Assembly: GCA_965206025.1 (NCBI GenBank)
Contig: CBDBIU010000004.1
Coordinates: 1,488,001-1,552,000 of the forward strand
Direction of reading: 5' to 3'
DNA: 64,000 nucleotides
Source: G963668345 sp965206025
GTDB taxonomy: Bacteria; Acidobacteriota; Terriglobia; Bryobacterales; UBA6623
The position numbers and the translations under genes are program-made. Below, piece after piece: positions 34,882-43,772 of this stretch. Under the pieces are notes generated by a model. The model saw nothing but the letters and a program-made list of their open reading frames with translations. It ran no database searches and was not told where the DNA came from. Numbering within the stretch: position 1 is the stretch's first letter; the number at the start of each line of letters is the position of its first letter.

Positions 34882-36081
34882 CTAGCGGGCTTCCAGCGGA
34901 CTTACTTCAGCCGGAGCTTGCTTCAGCTCTACCCAGCGTCGCTCGGCGTGGGAGAGCTCGCAGGCGCCGATGACCTCCTGCGCGGCCAGGCCATCGGAGA
35001 TACGAGGAAGGTGGGGAACGCTTTCATGTCCCAGGTCGCCGCGGCGGACGGCAGTCACAAAGTCAGCAATCAGCCGGTTCCAAGTATGCTGTCCTGAGAG
35101 AACTTCCGGGGGCTGGCGGTCCGGTGCCGCGATCTCCAGCCTGACCGGAGCGGCGTCGTCGGCACGCTGCCTGAAAACATGCACTTCGTTGGACAGTGTC
35201 ACCGTTTTGTCCTTGTCTCCGCCCGGCCGGTGAGTCACCCATTCGCTGCTCAGAATGAGCGTGCCTTCCTCGCCGCAAATAGTGATTCTTCGCTCCGGCT
35301 CCCCCGGGGTAAGGGTCAAGCGAAAAGCCGCCAGCCTGTGATCAGTCATCTCCGTTAGGACAAAGGCGGAGGCGTCGGAAGGGATCGATTTCCCCTTGGC
35401 CGCGCCGGCCCGCGACTCAGCCTGTGCGGCGCGGAGCTGGTGCTTTTCCAGGGTCCGCGCGTTGGTCTCAGGCGGCGACCTGAGAGAGCAAACCAGGCGC
35501 TGGAAGCGCCAGCCGGTGAGAAAGCGCACTCGGTCAAATTCGTGACTGCCTGCCTCCCTGAGCGACCCGCCAACCTGGGCCCAGGGCCTCAACGCGGGGC
35601 TGGATCGCATTCGCCACTCGGTGCGGATGTCCAGCGGCCGCCCGATCTGGCCCTCCCTTATGGCCCGCCAAGTCGTCTGGCAGCCAGGCGAATAGCGCCA
35701 GTTAAAGCTGATGGCGGTCACGGTGCGGGCTCGGCCGGCCAGCGACGCCATCTCCCGAGCCTGGGGCAGATCGAGAGAGAGCGGCTTCTCAACGAGGACA
35801 TGCCGCTGCCGTGCCAGGGCTTGGGCAAAGGGACCCTGGCGGAGAACCGGATCCGCCGTGATGCTGACGATGTCGACTGCGCCCCGCTCGATCAGGTCGC
35901 GCCAGTCCTGATAGATCTCTATATCCGGCCCGCCAAGGGCAGCCGCCAGTTTCTCAGCCCGAGAGCGTGTCCGATTCCAGAGCCCGGTGACGGCTACGCC
36001 GGGCAGGCGTGAAAAAGCCGCGGCGTGGCACTGGCCGGCCCGGCCGGTCCCGATGATCCCGACTCGCAGAGTTTCAGCCAT
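34882..36081 (-). CDS. Gfo/Idh/MocA-family oxidoreductase
   Basis: NAD(P)-dependent sugar or inositol dehydrogenase fold. The Rossmann motif VGIIGTGRAGQCHAAAF is at residues 6-22, and the signature EKPLSLDL (the EKP Lys binds substrate and cofactor) is near residue 95. The C-terminal open sheet has ISFNWRYSPGCQTTWRAIREG and GSLREAGSHEFDRVRFLTG, with His in the SHEFD position typical of the active site. ATG 36081 is chosen; the upstream 43 codons of the longest frame run into palindromic DNA and lack family features. It follows the DegT-type aminotransferase gene on the same strand, a pairing common in aminosugar pathways. The substrate is unknown. Confidence 0.88.
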   Translation of the reverse strand: MAETLRVGIIGTGRAGQCHAAAFSRLPGVAVTGLWNRTRSRAEKLAAALGGPDIEIYQDWRDLIERGAVDIVSITADPVLRQGPFAQALARQRHVLVEKPLSLDLPQAREMASLAGRARTVTAISFNWRYSPGCQTTWRAIREGQIGRPLDIRTEWRMRSSPALRPWAQVGGSLREAGSHEFDRVRFLTGWRFQRLVCSLRSPPETNARTLEKHQLRAAQAESRAGAAKGKSIPSDASAFVLTEMTDHRLAAFRLTLTPGEPERRITICGEEGTLILSSEWVTHRPGGDKDKTVTLSNEVHVFRQRADDAAPVRLEIAAPDRQPPEVLSGQHTWNRLIADFVTAVRRGDLGHESVPHLPRISDGLAAQEVIGACELSHAERRWVELKQAPAEVSPLEAR

Positions 36082-36104
36082 CGCGTCTTGGCGCGCCTGC
36101 CCCG

Positions 36105-36205
36105 TAAAAAAACCTTGGGACAGTCCACCGCGTCTTCCGTAAGTCATTGATAAAACGTATCGCCCGCGCATGGCGCTGGGGACAGTCCCAGGTTTTTCAC
36201 CTACC
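36105..36205. repeat. GGGACAGTCCC-type palindromic segment
   Basis: Between the aminotransferase and oxidoreductase genes, CTTGGGACAGTCC and GGGGACAGTCCCAGG bracket 60 bases, each next to a TTTTT(T)CAC/TAC stretch. GGGGACAGTCCC-type motifs of this sort commonly accompany REP-associated transposases in environmental genomes. A related fragment occurs near 63708. Confidence 0.4.
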
Positions 36206-36206
36206 C

Positions 36207-37595
36207 TCACACGCTCGGCTCAGTGCTCGACGCCCTGGGCAGCAGCCTTCGTATCTCGTCGAGGTTAGCGGCGCCGCCGTCCATCAGCTCGGGCGGCAAC
36301 TCCAGTTTCATGACCTCGTCGAGCTCGGAAAACACTTTCCGAAAGCCTTCTCCCATGTGGTCGATGATCTGCTCACTCACCGCCGTCGGCGCTTCCATGA
36401 CCACGGAGGTCTCCGTCACCACTCTGAGGGCTTCCGGATAGTCTTCCGGATCATAGACGTGATCAGCCGGCCACGGACGTCGCCACGGATGCCGGGCTTC
36501 GAATTCTTCGGGCCTGGCGAATATCGGCAGCGAGGGAATTATCTGGTTCACCCACGGGCGGGCGAGCACGCCTTCGGCGCCGAGCGCGGCGACTACCTTG
36601 GCTCGGAATTCCGAAGGGGCGACGTCGAGTCCCGCTGCTTGAGGATCGAAACGCACCCGATAGAGGTGGTAGACGTGGCTTCTGTCGGCGGGCACCCGCG
36701 GCGGGATGACGCCTGGAACTTCCTCGAGCTGCTCGCTGAGGCGTTCGCACAAGGATTGTCTGACGCCGTTCAACTCGTCGAGTCTTGCCAGTTGGCCTCT
36801 GGCCAGCGTTGCTGAGGGAATGCTGCAGCGGTAGTTGTAGCCCAAGGTGAACTCAGGGAACTTCAGCTCTTCCCGCGGCTGGTGAAACCTGACGTGAACC
36901 CAGAGACCGGTCGCGCGCTCAAAGAACTCTCGATGGCGAGTACTGAACAGACCGGCTTCGCCCGCCGGGAGGTTCTTCATGGCGTTTATGCTGAGTCCGG
37001 AAGCATCCCCCAGATTTCCGACGGGCCGACCCTTGTAGACCGCCCCAGGAGCGTGGGACATGTCTTCGATCACGGCGATGCCGTGCCGCTGGGCAATGGC
37101 GTTGATCTCGTCCATATCAGCGGGCAACCCGTTCAAGTGGACTGGCAGGATGGCTTTCGTGCGGGGAGTGATCTGTTTTTCAATTAGGGCCGGGTCCATG
37201 TTGTAGGAATCGGGCAGCACGTCCACGAAAACCGGTACCGCCCCTTGATGGAGAACGACAAGCACGCCCGCCATAAAAGTGTAGGCGGGCACGATGACCT
37301 CATCGCCGGAGCCCACGCCCGCGGCCCACAGGGCCATATGCAAGGCATCGGAGCCGGCTCCGACAGCGGAACAGTAGTCGACGCCTATCCGCTGCGCCCA
37401 CTCTTGTTCGAGGCCCACCACCTGCGGTGCATCGCTACCGCCGACCTGCTCCTCTCGTAATACACGGCACAGCTCCTCGAGTTCTTCCTCGCTGTATCTT
37501 GGCCAGCGCGTCCGCTCGATTCCCTCAGGCATGGCCGGGGCACCGCCGAGGACCGCTAGTTTTTCTTTCACCGCCAACCCTTCTTTGATTGCCAT
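36207..37595 (-). CDS. DegT/DnrJ/EryC1/StrS-family aminotransferase
   Basis: PLP-dependent sugar aminotransferase fold, 462 residues. SAVGAGSDALHMALWAAGVGSGDEVIVPAYTFMAG is the classical cofactor-phosphate region. IEDMSHAPGAVYKGRPVGNLGDASGLS is followed by the lysine motif INAMKNLPAGEAGLF, where Lys forms the Schiff base in the usual K-L-GEGG context. AAGGAGG seven bases before the ATG supports the start. The C-terminal 60 residues extend beyond the usual family end. It transaminates a keto-sugar or related ketone, or acts as a PLP dehydratase; context with the Gfo/Idh dehydrogenase suggests an oxidise-then-aminate pair. Confidence 0.88.
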   Translation of the reverse strand: MAIKEGLAVKEKLAVLGGAPAMPEGIERTRWPRYSEEELEELCRVLREEQVGGSDAPQVVGLEQEWAQRIGVDYCSAVGAGSDALHMALWAAGVGSGDEVIVPAYTFMAGVLVVLHQGAVPVFVDVLPDSYNMDPALIEKQITPRTKAILPVHLNGLPADMDEINAIAQRHGIAVIEDMSHAPGAVYKGRPVGNLGDASGLSINAMKNLPAGEAGLFSTRHREFFERATGLWVHVRFHQPREELKFPEFTLGYNYRCSIPSATLARGQLARLDELNGVRQSLCERLSEQLEEVPGVIPPRVPADRSHVYHLYRVRFDPQAAGLDVAPSEFRAKVVAALGAEGVLARPWVNQIIPSLPIFARPEEFEARHPWRRPWPADHVYDPEDYPEALRVVTETSVVMEAPTAVSEQIIDHMGEGFRKVFSELDEVMKLELPPELMDGGAANLDEIRRLLPRASSTEPSV

Positions 37596-38047
37596 GCTGA
37601 ACCCTCCTTAGTAACAATCCTTGTCACAAACGGCGCCGCGGCGCCATCATGCTGCTCCGGCTACCGACGCCAATGCTAACCAGTCCGCATTTCTCACCAC
37701 CTGACGGCCGAAGTACGCGATAGGCCGCCATTACTTCGTTGCGCTTACTCACCGTGCTCAACGTACTTTCCCGGCCGGACGCTGAATAGAAGTCGCTGCT
37801 TGTTTCGGCAACACTGGTAACGCCTAAAGATACGAGCGGGCCAGGCTGCACCCGCAAGAGTACGCCTCCGCTCGTTGAGCGGCGCGCGCCTCGCACTAAC
37901 GGGCCTCTCAAGCACTTTGCCTCGCCACGTGGTATCGAAGCGGGTTAGGGTCTTTCGTTCATGCGGAAGATCGTTTGGAACTTGCCGCGCGAAGCGCTCA
38001 GTGCAGCCCCACCGGGTTCAGCGTTGGCCATAGATGGGCAGGCAGCT
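37596..38047. other. Intergenic region, mostly repeat
   Basis: About 450 bases between two aminotransferase genes on the same strand. Over half is the reverse CTAG-type repeat at 37681-37947; the rest shows no gene. Confidence 0.5.
37681..37947 (-). repeat. MITE-like repeat, subfamily A, reverse orientation, with insertion
   Basis: Starts GTCCGCATTTCTCACCACCT and ends with the inverse of the left arm (CACGTGGTATCGAAGCGGGT). About 70 extra bases (roughly 37767-37857) split the core between AACGTACTTT and GAGTACGCCT, where other copies have only GTTCAAGTACGC. The CTAG termini are degraded. Confidence 0.7.
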
Positions 38048-39235
38048 TCAATCCATTAGCAACTTCTTTATGCCCCTGGTCGCCTGGCGAGTGCGGTGTT
38101 CGTTTTCGACCATGGCGAAGCGGACGTGCCCTTCGCCTTGCGGGCCAAAGCCGATTCCGGGGGAGACGGCCACCAGAGCTTTTTGGAGCATCATTTTAGA
38201 AAACTCGAGCGAGCCGGCCCATTGGAACTTCTCGGGGATCTTTCCCCATAAGAACATAGTCGCCCTGGGGGATTCGACCATCCAGCCGGCACGGTGCAAA
38301 CCGGCCACTAATACATCTCGGCGCTTCTGATAGACTTCGCAAATCTTTGTGGTTTCTTCCTCGCACTCCCGGAGGGCAATGATAGCAGCGATCTGGAGAG
38401 GCTGAAAAACGCCGTAGTCGAGATAGCTTTTGATGCGCCCCAGGGCGCTGATCATCTTTGTGTTCCCGAGACAAAAACCGACTCGCCAGCCGGCCATGTT
38501 GTAGCTCTTCGACATGGAGAAGATTTCGACAGCGACTTCTTTTGCACCGGGGACCTGCAGAATACTCGGGGCGCGATATCCGTCGAAGCAAAGATCGGCG
38601 TACGCAAAATCGTGGACGATCATGGTCCCGTGCCGGTGAGCCAGGGCGATGAGCTGTTCAAAAAAGGACCGCTCGACACAGACCGTTGTCGGGTTGTGCG
38701 GAAACGACACGAGAACCATCTTGGGCGGCCGACTCGAGTGGCGATAGAGATCCTCAAGACGGTTGAGGAATTCGTCGGCGCTCGGCATGGGCAAGGCGCA
38801 CTTGTGCCCCTCGGCCATCACGACACCCCACTGGTGGATGGGGTAAGACGGGTCCGGAACAACGACGGGATCCCCGGGTCCCAGCGCGGCAAAGGAGAGG
38901 TGCGCCAGCGCATCTTTGGCCCCCATCGTAACGATCGCCTCGGTCTGCGGATCGAGATCCACGTCGTAGTTGGCTTTGTAACGCTTCGTGATCGCCTCGC
39001 GGAGCCGCGGGATGCCGCGCGAGAGCGAATAGCGGTGGTTGCGCTTTAGCCGAGCCGCCTCGGCCATCTTCCGGACCACAACGCGAGGAGTGGCGCCGTC
39101 GGGGTTTCCCATCCCCAAGTCGATGACATCGAGCTGGGCGGCGCGAGCCTTGGCCCTCATTTCGTTGATAACGGCAAAAACGTATGGTGGCAGCTTACCG
39201 ATGCGATAGAAGGGATCGTCGTCGAAGATACTCAT
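38048..39235 (-). CDS. alaC: Alanine aminotransferase AlaC-like (class I/II PLP)
   Basis: Transfers the amino group between glutamate and pyruvate to make alanine. A 395-residue fold-type I aminotransferase with VIDLGMGNPDGATPR at the N-terminus, HRYSLSRGIPRLREAI, VSFPHNPTTVCVE, VHDFAYADLCFDG and the lysine motif IFSMSKSYNMAGWRVGF (Lys about residue 241). The wording DLGMGNPD and FSMSKSYNMAGWR fits AlaC/YfdZ rather than aspartate aminotransferase. The C-terminal Arg in GEGHVRFAMVENEHRTRQA binds the alpha-carboxylate. Probably monocistronic. Confidence 0.88.
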   Translation of the reverse strand: MSIFDDDPFYRIGKLPPYVFAVINEMRAKARAAQLDVIDLGMGNPDGATPRVVVRKMAEAARLKRNHRYSLSRGIPRLREAITKRYKANYDVDLDPQTEAIVTMGAKDALAHLSFAALGPGDPVVVPDPSYPIHQWGVVMAEGHKCALPMPSADEFLNRLEDLYRHSSRPPKMVLVSFPHNPTTVCVERSFFEQLIALAHRHGTMIVHDFAYADLCFDGYRAPSILQVPGAKEVAVEIFSMSKSYNMAGWRVGFCLGNTKMISALGRIKSYLDYGVFQPLQIAAIIALRECEEETTKICEVYQKRRDVLVAGLHRAGWMVESPRATMFLWGKIPEKFQWAGSLEFSKMMLQKALVAVSPGIGFGPQGEGHVRFAMVENEHRTRQATRGIKKLLMD

Positions 39236-39421
39236 CAGCGTGCGTTAACCGGGGCGCGGACGGGAGCTTCTTGCCGCTAACCGTAGTCTAAACCTAACGG
39301 AGCGCCCCGGCCAAGCGCGCCCGTCGAGTCTGTTCCCGTTTCGGATTTGGCTGCCACGTTGACAGCCCTCGGACGCGATTCTACACTGAAGGGGAGGTTG
39401 TCCCCCCTTCCACGCGCCGAT

Positions 39422-39498
39422 CGGGGCGTAGCGCAGCCTGGTAGCGCGCCTGCTTCGGGAGCAGGAGGTCCGGAGTTCAAATCTCCGCGCCCCGACCA
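39422..39498 (+). tRNA. tRNA-Pro (anticodon CGG)
   Basis: 77 nucleotides with encoded CCA. Acceptor stem CGGGGCG pairs with CGCCCCG, the D arm carries GCGCAGCCTGGTAGCGC, and the anticodon stem CCTGC/GCAGG closes the loop TTCGGGA, giving anticodon CGG with G37. The T loop has GTTCAAATC. Features match bacterial tRNA-Pro. Confidence 0.95.
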
Positions 39499-39632
39499 AT
39501 GTTTTCAATGACTTACGGTCCGTTTCCGGCCCGCCTGAAAACCCACTGTAGACGATTTTGTAGCTGTTCAAAGCCTCACAGATCAACAGGCGGTTCAGTG
39601 CACAAGAGACGTCGATTGGTTTTTCGGTTAGA

Positions 39633-40097
39633 TTATTGAGAAGACAATTCCGCCGAGATCGTGGGTTCTTCAAGCCGGCAGCGAATCACTTGATACGCTC
39701 GTCGAAACACTCTCGGCATTCGGGGGAATAACCGGTCTCCGTCACTTCCCAGGCGCGGGTTCGCTGGCATAGCTGATTGAGACGCGACGCGTCCGAACCG
39801 CACGCTGCAACTCGGAATTCCTACTCCCCGGAGGAGACGAGGGAGGTTCCATTCGCAAGTCGGATACCTGCCCAAAGGGCAGTTTCTGCAGGGATCCGCC
39901 AGAAATCTCCGCCTGAGGTCCGTGAGCCCGACAAGCACAATCACGAACGCTGCCGCCATGGCAAAGACGGCGATAGGCCTCCATACAGGAAAGGGTACGT
40001 AAAGGACGCCGCTCAACCAATACGAGCTCGCTGCCACGCCCAACAGCGTCCGCGAGATCTTGAACGCCGTATGGTCCCAAAACTCGATCGTGGTGTA
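39633..40097 (-). pseudogene. Small membrane protein interrupted by an IS (3' part)
   Basis: Reads TTIEFWDHTAFKISRTLLGV, two hydrophobic helices (VAASSYWLSGVLYVPF and IAVFAMAAAFVIVLVGL), then a Cys pair motif DPCRNCPLGRYPTCEWN that could bind metal, then a basic tail. The 5' end is cut by the integrase-type IS at 40098-41338. If the IS and one copy of the TGTA target duplication are removed, the frame continues without a stop for about 20 more codons on the far side (41343-41395), immediately after the mtaB stop. The gene probably lay just downstream of mtaB and began at a GTG near 41392. Function unknown. Confidence 0.55.
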
Positions 40098-41338
40098 AGT
40101 AGCTTGCTGACTGCGATTTGCAGTTGGCGTTCGGATGAGCGCCGAGGTTCGTTTATGGGACGGAGTCGTGCTAGGTTGTGTCTCCATGCAACCTCTGGAC
40201 CCGCTCCGGTTCATGCTGGTCGGCCTGGCCGGCTGGATCAACGATCATCAACGGGACGTCATCGACTATCTGCAAGAAGAGAACCGCGTTCTGCGCGATC
40301 AACTGGGCGACAAGCGCCTGCGGCTGAGCGATGATCAGCGTCGCCGCTTGGCGCTGAAGGCCAAGAAGCTCGGACGCCAAGCGCTTGCCGAGGTAGCCTC
40401 CCTCGTCACGCCGGACACTCTGTTGAGATGGCATCGAAAATTGATCGCGCACAAATACGACGGCAGCCTAGGCCGCGGTCCCGGACGGCCTCGTGTGATG
40501 GAGCAGGTTCGAGAACTGGTCGTTCGCTTGGCGCAAGAGAACAACACCTGGGGCTATTCGCGGATACGAGGGGCGCTGGCCAACCTCGGTCACCAGGTGG
40601 GACGCAATACCATTGCCAGAACACTCAAAGAACACGGCTTAGATCCCGCACCTGAGCGGCGCAGGAAGACGAGCTGGCAGCAGTTCCTGCAAGCTCATTG
40701 GGAAGTCTTAGCCGCCGCCGACTTCTTCACGATCGAAGTGTGGACGCGATCTGGTTTGGTGCGGGTCGTGGTGCTGTTCGTGATCGAGCTGTCGACGCGG
40801 CGGGTCGAGATCGCAGGATTCACGACCGAGCCCGATGGGGCTTGGATGACTCAGATCGCTCGCAACTTGACCGATGCGGAGGACGGCTTTCTGGTCGACA
40901 AGAGGTTTCTGATCCAAGATCGCGACCCGTTGTTTACGGGGGAGTTCCGGGAGACGTTGGCAGCGGCCGGGGTCGAGAGCCTGCGCTTGCCCGCACGGTC
41001 TCCCAACCTGAACGCCTACGCCGAACGCTTTGTCAGGACGATCAAGGAATCCTGCTTGGAGCGGATGATCCTGTTTGGGGAGCAGTCGCTGCGCCGGGCG
41101 ATTCAGCAGTTCATCGCCCATTACCATCGAGAACGCAATCACCAAGGACTCGACAATCGGCTCATCTTCCCCGAGGCGGCAGACACGGATCCGGACGCTC
41201 CGATCGAGTGCCGTCAACGGTTGGGCGGAATGCTGAACTACTACTATCGGCAAGCCGCCTAAAGCTACCTCACCCGGACCTGGCGGTTCCCACCGCAAAG
41301 CCGCCCTGACTCAGTCGCCCCTCGCCGGTCGAGCTACC
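40098..41338 (+). mobile_element. Integrase-type insertion sequence (IS3/IS481-like)
   Basis: About 1.24 kb with one transposase. Proposed ends AGTAGCTTGCTGACTG at the left and GGTAGCTCGACCGG (reversed) at the right are imperfect inverted repeats. TGTA flanks both sides (40094-40097 and 41339-41342) as a possible 4-bp duplication. The boundaries are supported by restoration of a continuous reading frame for the interrupted host gene. Confidence 0.65.
40186..41262 (+). CDS. Integrase-core (rve) transposase
   Basis: 358 residues from ATG 40186. The N-terminus (LQEENRVLRDQLGDKRLRLSDDQRRRLA) is a coiled, HTH-bearing region. A second helical domain NTWGYSRIRGALANLGHQVGRNTIARTLKEHG recognises the ends. 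The catalytic core has Asp in AADFFTIEVWT, Asp in IQDRDPLFTGEF and Glu in SPNLNAYAERFVRTIKESCL. A single orf encodes both DNA-binding and catalytic domains, unlike classical IS3 with its frameshifted pair. Complete and probably functional. Confidence 0.9.
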   Translation: MQPLDPLRFMLVGLAGWINDHQRDVIDYLQEENRVLRDQLGDKRLRLSDDQRRRLALKAKKLGRQALAEVASLVTPDTLLRWHRKLIAHKYDGSLGRGPGRPRVMEQVRELVVRLAQENNTWGYSRIRGALANLGHQVGRNTIARTLKEHGLDPAPERRRKTSWQQFLQAHWEVLAAADFFTIEVWTRSGLVRVVVLFVIELSTRRVEIAGFTTEPDGAWMTQIARNLTDAEDGFLVDKRFLIQDRDPLFTGEFRETLAAAGVESLRLPARSPNLNAYAERFVRTIKESCLERMILFGEQSLRRAIQQFIAHYHRERNHQGLDNRLIFPEAADTDPDAPIECRQRLGGMLNYYYRQAA

Positions 41339-41392
41339 TGTAGGTTGCGCACTCTCTGTGGACGGCCAACCGATTCCAGCAGCGATCGACCA

Positions 41393-41428
41393 CAAATCAA
41401 CGCACTCCGTGCGCCAGCCCGGAGTGCG
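41393..41428 (-). terminator. Hairpin at the 3' end of mtaB
   Basis: On the minus strand, CGCACTCC and GGAGTGCG pair over a 12-base loop and are followed by TTGATTTG. The stem coincides with the last codons of mtaB. The T-tract is weak, so termination would be partial. Confidence 0.4.
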
Positions 41429-42872
41429 TTTGTCTTCCTCGGAATCGGTCGGTCGTATTTTGGGACCATACGCGGTAGACGCCCGCTCGCTTTAGAGGAA
41501 AAGCACCCGCGGTAGCCGGGCGCTCGTACTCTGCTCGCGGCATCGCGTGATTTCGCGTGATTTCGATCTCCACCAGTCTTCCGGGGTCGAGGCGCTCTCG
41601 TTCCACCGTGACGGGAATGTAGTTGTCCGTGAGGGCGCGGGTTGGCGGCCCGTCGTGACTTTCCAGCGTGACGGCGGAAAAACGCCGCCCGAGAAGCGAG
41701 CGCCTAAAAGCCAGATTCTTTGAGGCGATCAGCTGCCGCAGGATGCGGCTGCGTTCCTTCTTGACGGCCGAAGGGACCTGGTCGGGGTGCTCGGCCGCCG
41801 GCGTGCCGGGCCGCGTCGAATAGGGAAACACGTGCAGGTAAGTGAAGGGCATATCGGTGACGAACTGTCGGGTCGCCGCGAAATCGCGCTCGGTCTCGCC
41901 AGGGAACCCGACCATCACGTCAGCTCCGATCGAGGCCCACGGCATCAGCCGGCGCGCCGTTTCCAGACGGCCGGCGTAGTGGCGAACGCGGTAGCGGCGG
42001 CGCATGGCTCTGAGGATTCGGTCCGAAGCGGACTGAAGCGGAATATGAACGTGCTTGCAGATACGATCGCTCGAGGCCATCAGAGAAAGAAGGTCGTCGC
42101 TCCAATCCATCGGCTCGACCGAGCTGAGCCGCAGCTTGGCGACGGGGGTTTCCCCCAGCAGCCGACGCAACAGGTCAAGCAGGCGCGGCCGCGCGGACAA
42201 GTCTCGGCCCCAGCGCCCGAGGTTGATTCCGGTCAAGACGATTTCCTTATATCGCTCGGCAAGGGAGCCGACTTGGCCGATCACTTGCTCGGGGCGAGCG
42301 CTTCGGCTGTTGCCTCGAACGGAAGGAATGATGCAGAAAGTGCAGCGGTTGTCGCAGCCCTCTTGAATCTTGAGGTTGGGCCGCGTTCGGTCCCGCCCGG
42401 CAGCCGTGACGGGGTAGGAGAGGAATTCCTTTTGGTCGCGGATGTCGCCAACCAGGATTTGACCGGCCGCGATTTCCCCGTGATAGGGCGGCTCGGGCGG
42501 CTCCGCCCCGGGCGAGATATTGACCAGCTTGGGCGCGACAACGTCGGCGATGGCTGTCTTGTGGGAGTTGCCCACGACCCAGCGAACCCCGGGCAGTTCG
42601 GCCAGCTCGGCGGGACGCCGCTGGGCGTAGCAGCCGGTGACAAGGATGCGGGCCTTGGGGTTTTCCCGATGGATGCGGCGAATTGTCTGGCGCGCGTCCT
42701 GGTCGGCTTCCGCGGTAACCGTGCAGGTATTGACGATCACCAGCTCGGCGGCGGAGGGCGTGTCCATCTGGAGCAAACCCTTCGTCGCCAAGGCAGCCGC
42801 AATGCCGGCGCCGTCGGCCTGCGTCGCACGGCAGCCGAAATTCTGAACGTAAAACTGATGTCCGGCGGTCAT
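41397..42872 (-). CDS. mtaB: tRNA t6A37 methylthiotransferase MtaB
   Basis: Radical-SAM enzyme that converts t6A37 to ms2t6A in ANN-decoding tRNAs. The N-terminal UPF0004 domain has FGCRATQADG, VNTCTVTAEAD and VTGCYAQRRP (three cluster cysteines). The radical-SAM triad is CDNRCTFCIIPSVRG at about residues 174-188, and HIPLQSASDRILRAMRRRY and ADVMVGFPGE follow. The end has a TRAM-like domain (YIPVTVERERLDPGRLVEIEI). The extra C-terminal 30 residues, rich in Arg and Thr, run through the terminator-like hairpin. The FGCR start motif and TIRR block distinguish it from MiaB and RimO. Confidence 0.92.
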   Translation of the reverse strand: MTAGHQFYVQNFGCRATQADGAGIAAALATKGLLQMDTPSAAELVIVNTCTVTAEADQDARQTIRRIHRENPKARILVTGCYAQRRPAELAELPGVRWVVGNSHKTAIADVVAPKLVNISPGAEPPEPPYHGEIAAGQILVGDIRDQKEFLSYPVTAAGRDRTRPNLKIQEGCDNRCTFCIIPSVRGNSRSARPEQVIGQVGSLAERYKEIVLTGINLGRWGRDLSARPRLLDLLRRLLGETPVAKLRLSSVEPMDWSDDLLSLMASSDRICKHVHIPLQSASDRILRAMRRRYRVRHYAGRLETARRLMPWASIGADVMVGFPGETERDFAATRQFVTDMPFTYLHVFPYSTRPGTPAAEHPDQVPSAVKKERSRILRQLIASKNLAFRRSLLGRRFSAVTLESHDGPPTRALTDNYIPVTVERERLDPGRLVEIEITRNHAMPRAEYERPATAGAFPLKRAGVYRVWSQNTTDRFRGRQTHSGLAHGVR

Positions 42873-42982
42873 GCGAAAGAAGCGGCGGCTTCGATTGGAG
42901 TGCCGGGGCCTCTCAGGAAGCCCGAGGCCGTTCCGGTACTCGGTCGTGGGACTGAAGTATCGGCAGGAACTCCCGAGCAGGA

Positions 42983-43183
42983 TCAGTTGTCGCGGTCGCG
43001 CCTCATTTTCTTGCGGTTTCGCTTTCGGGCCAGCGCTTGCTTAAGCCGCTTTTTCTCGCCAGGCTTGAGATAGTAGGAATGGCGTTTCACTTCCTTGATA
43101 ATGTCTTCCTGCTGTACCTTCCTCTTGAAGCGCCGCAGGGCGCTGTCAATTCCTTCGCCTTCGTTTACGTAAACTTCAGCCAC
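42983..43183 (-). CDS. rpsU: 30S ribosomal protein S21
   Basis: A small basic protein of 66 residues beginning at GTG 43183: VAEVYVNEGEGIDSALRRFK, then a basic tail ending KNRKKMRRDRDN-like. GTG 43183 is chosen because AGGAGGTG sits seven bases upstream; the longer frame would place the Shine-Dalgarno sequence on top of its own start. S21 joins the 30S platform and assists initiation. It is encoded alone, just downstream of a small promoter-like region and before mtaB on the same strand. Confidence 0.93.
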   Translation of the reverse strand: MAEVYVNEGEGIDSALRRFKRKVQQEDIIKEVKRHSYYLKPGEKKRLKQALARKRNRKKMRRDRDN

Positions 43184-43217
43184 GCAATGCACCTCCTCGG
43201 CGGGGTGGCGCCCCTAG

Positions 43218-43245
43218 TGAATATCGCAAGGCGAAAAACCGGCAA
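43218..43245 (-). promoter_or_regulatory. Candidate rpsU promoter
   Basis: On the minus strand TTGCCG, 16 bases, TATTCA, about 35 bases before the GTG start, leaving room for the AGGAGGT ribosome-binding site. Moderate match to sigma-70 consensus. Confidence 0.35.
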
Positions 43246-43468
43246 CCCCAACCGTCTTCCTAAAATTGTACACTAGGGTTGCGAGCGAGGCCAAACCGGA
43301 GTCGGCTGCCGGCCGCATGGGGACCCGGCATGTCCGCGGTGTATTTGGTCCGCGCCAGTTGCCATCCTGGGCCCCTTCCACGTCTGGCCCGCTAGCGCGA
43401 GCAAACAAGCAGGCTGCTTTCTGTTTTCGAAATACGCTCCGGGCGCAATCCGCGTCGCGGCGCGGCCT

Positions 43469-43668
43469 CTAGCCTGCTTTTCTCACCAGGTGGCGAGGCG
43501 AAGTGCGTGAGAGACCCGTCAGTACACGGCGCGCGCCGCTCGGCACCGCATTTGTTGAATAATGCGGGCGTACTTGAACAGTACGTTGAGCACGGCGAGC
43601 AAGCGCAACGCAGTAATGGCGGGCCTATGGCGCGCTTCGGCCGTCAGGTGGTGGGAAATGCGGGCTGG
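43469..43668 (+). repeat. CTAG-bounded MITE-like repeat, subfamily A
   Basis: A complete copy: CTAGCCTGCTTTTCTCACCA at the left, core as in 16403 and 60170, right arm GGTGGTGGGAAATGCGGGCT followed by GG instead of AG. Confidence 0.85.
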
Positions 43669-43707
43669 ACCTAACACGGCCAGGGGATTGGCCGGCCAAC
43701 TTTGGGC

Positions 43708-43731
43708 ACGGCATGCCGTGCCCCTACGATG
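43708..43731. repeat. GC-rich palindrome (family 3)
   Basis: GGGCACGGCATGCCGTGCCC followed by CTAC, a perfect 20-base palindrome, related to 11508-11533. Confidence 0.65.
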
Positions 43732-43772
43732 AGCCGCGCCCTACTAGGAGCGGCATGCTGTAAGCCCTTGCT

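Larger units (their letters stand above)
43184..43772. other. rpsU/glgC divergent intergenic region
   Basis: About 590 bases containing a putative rpsU promoter, a full CTAG-type repeat (43469-43668) and a family-3 palindrome (43708-43731). No gene seen. Confidence 0.5.
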
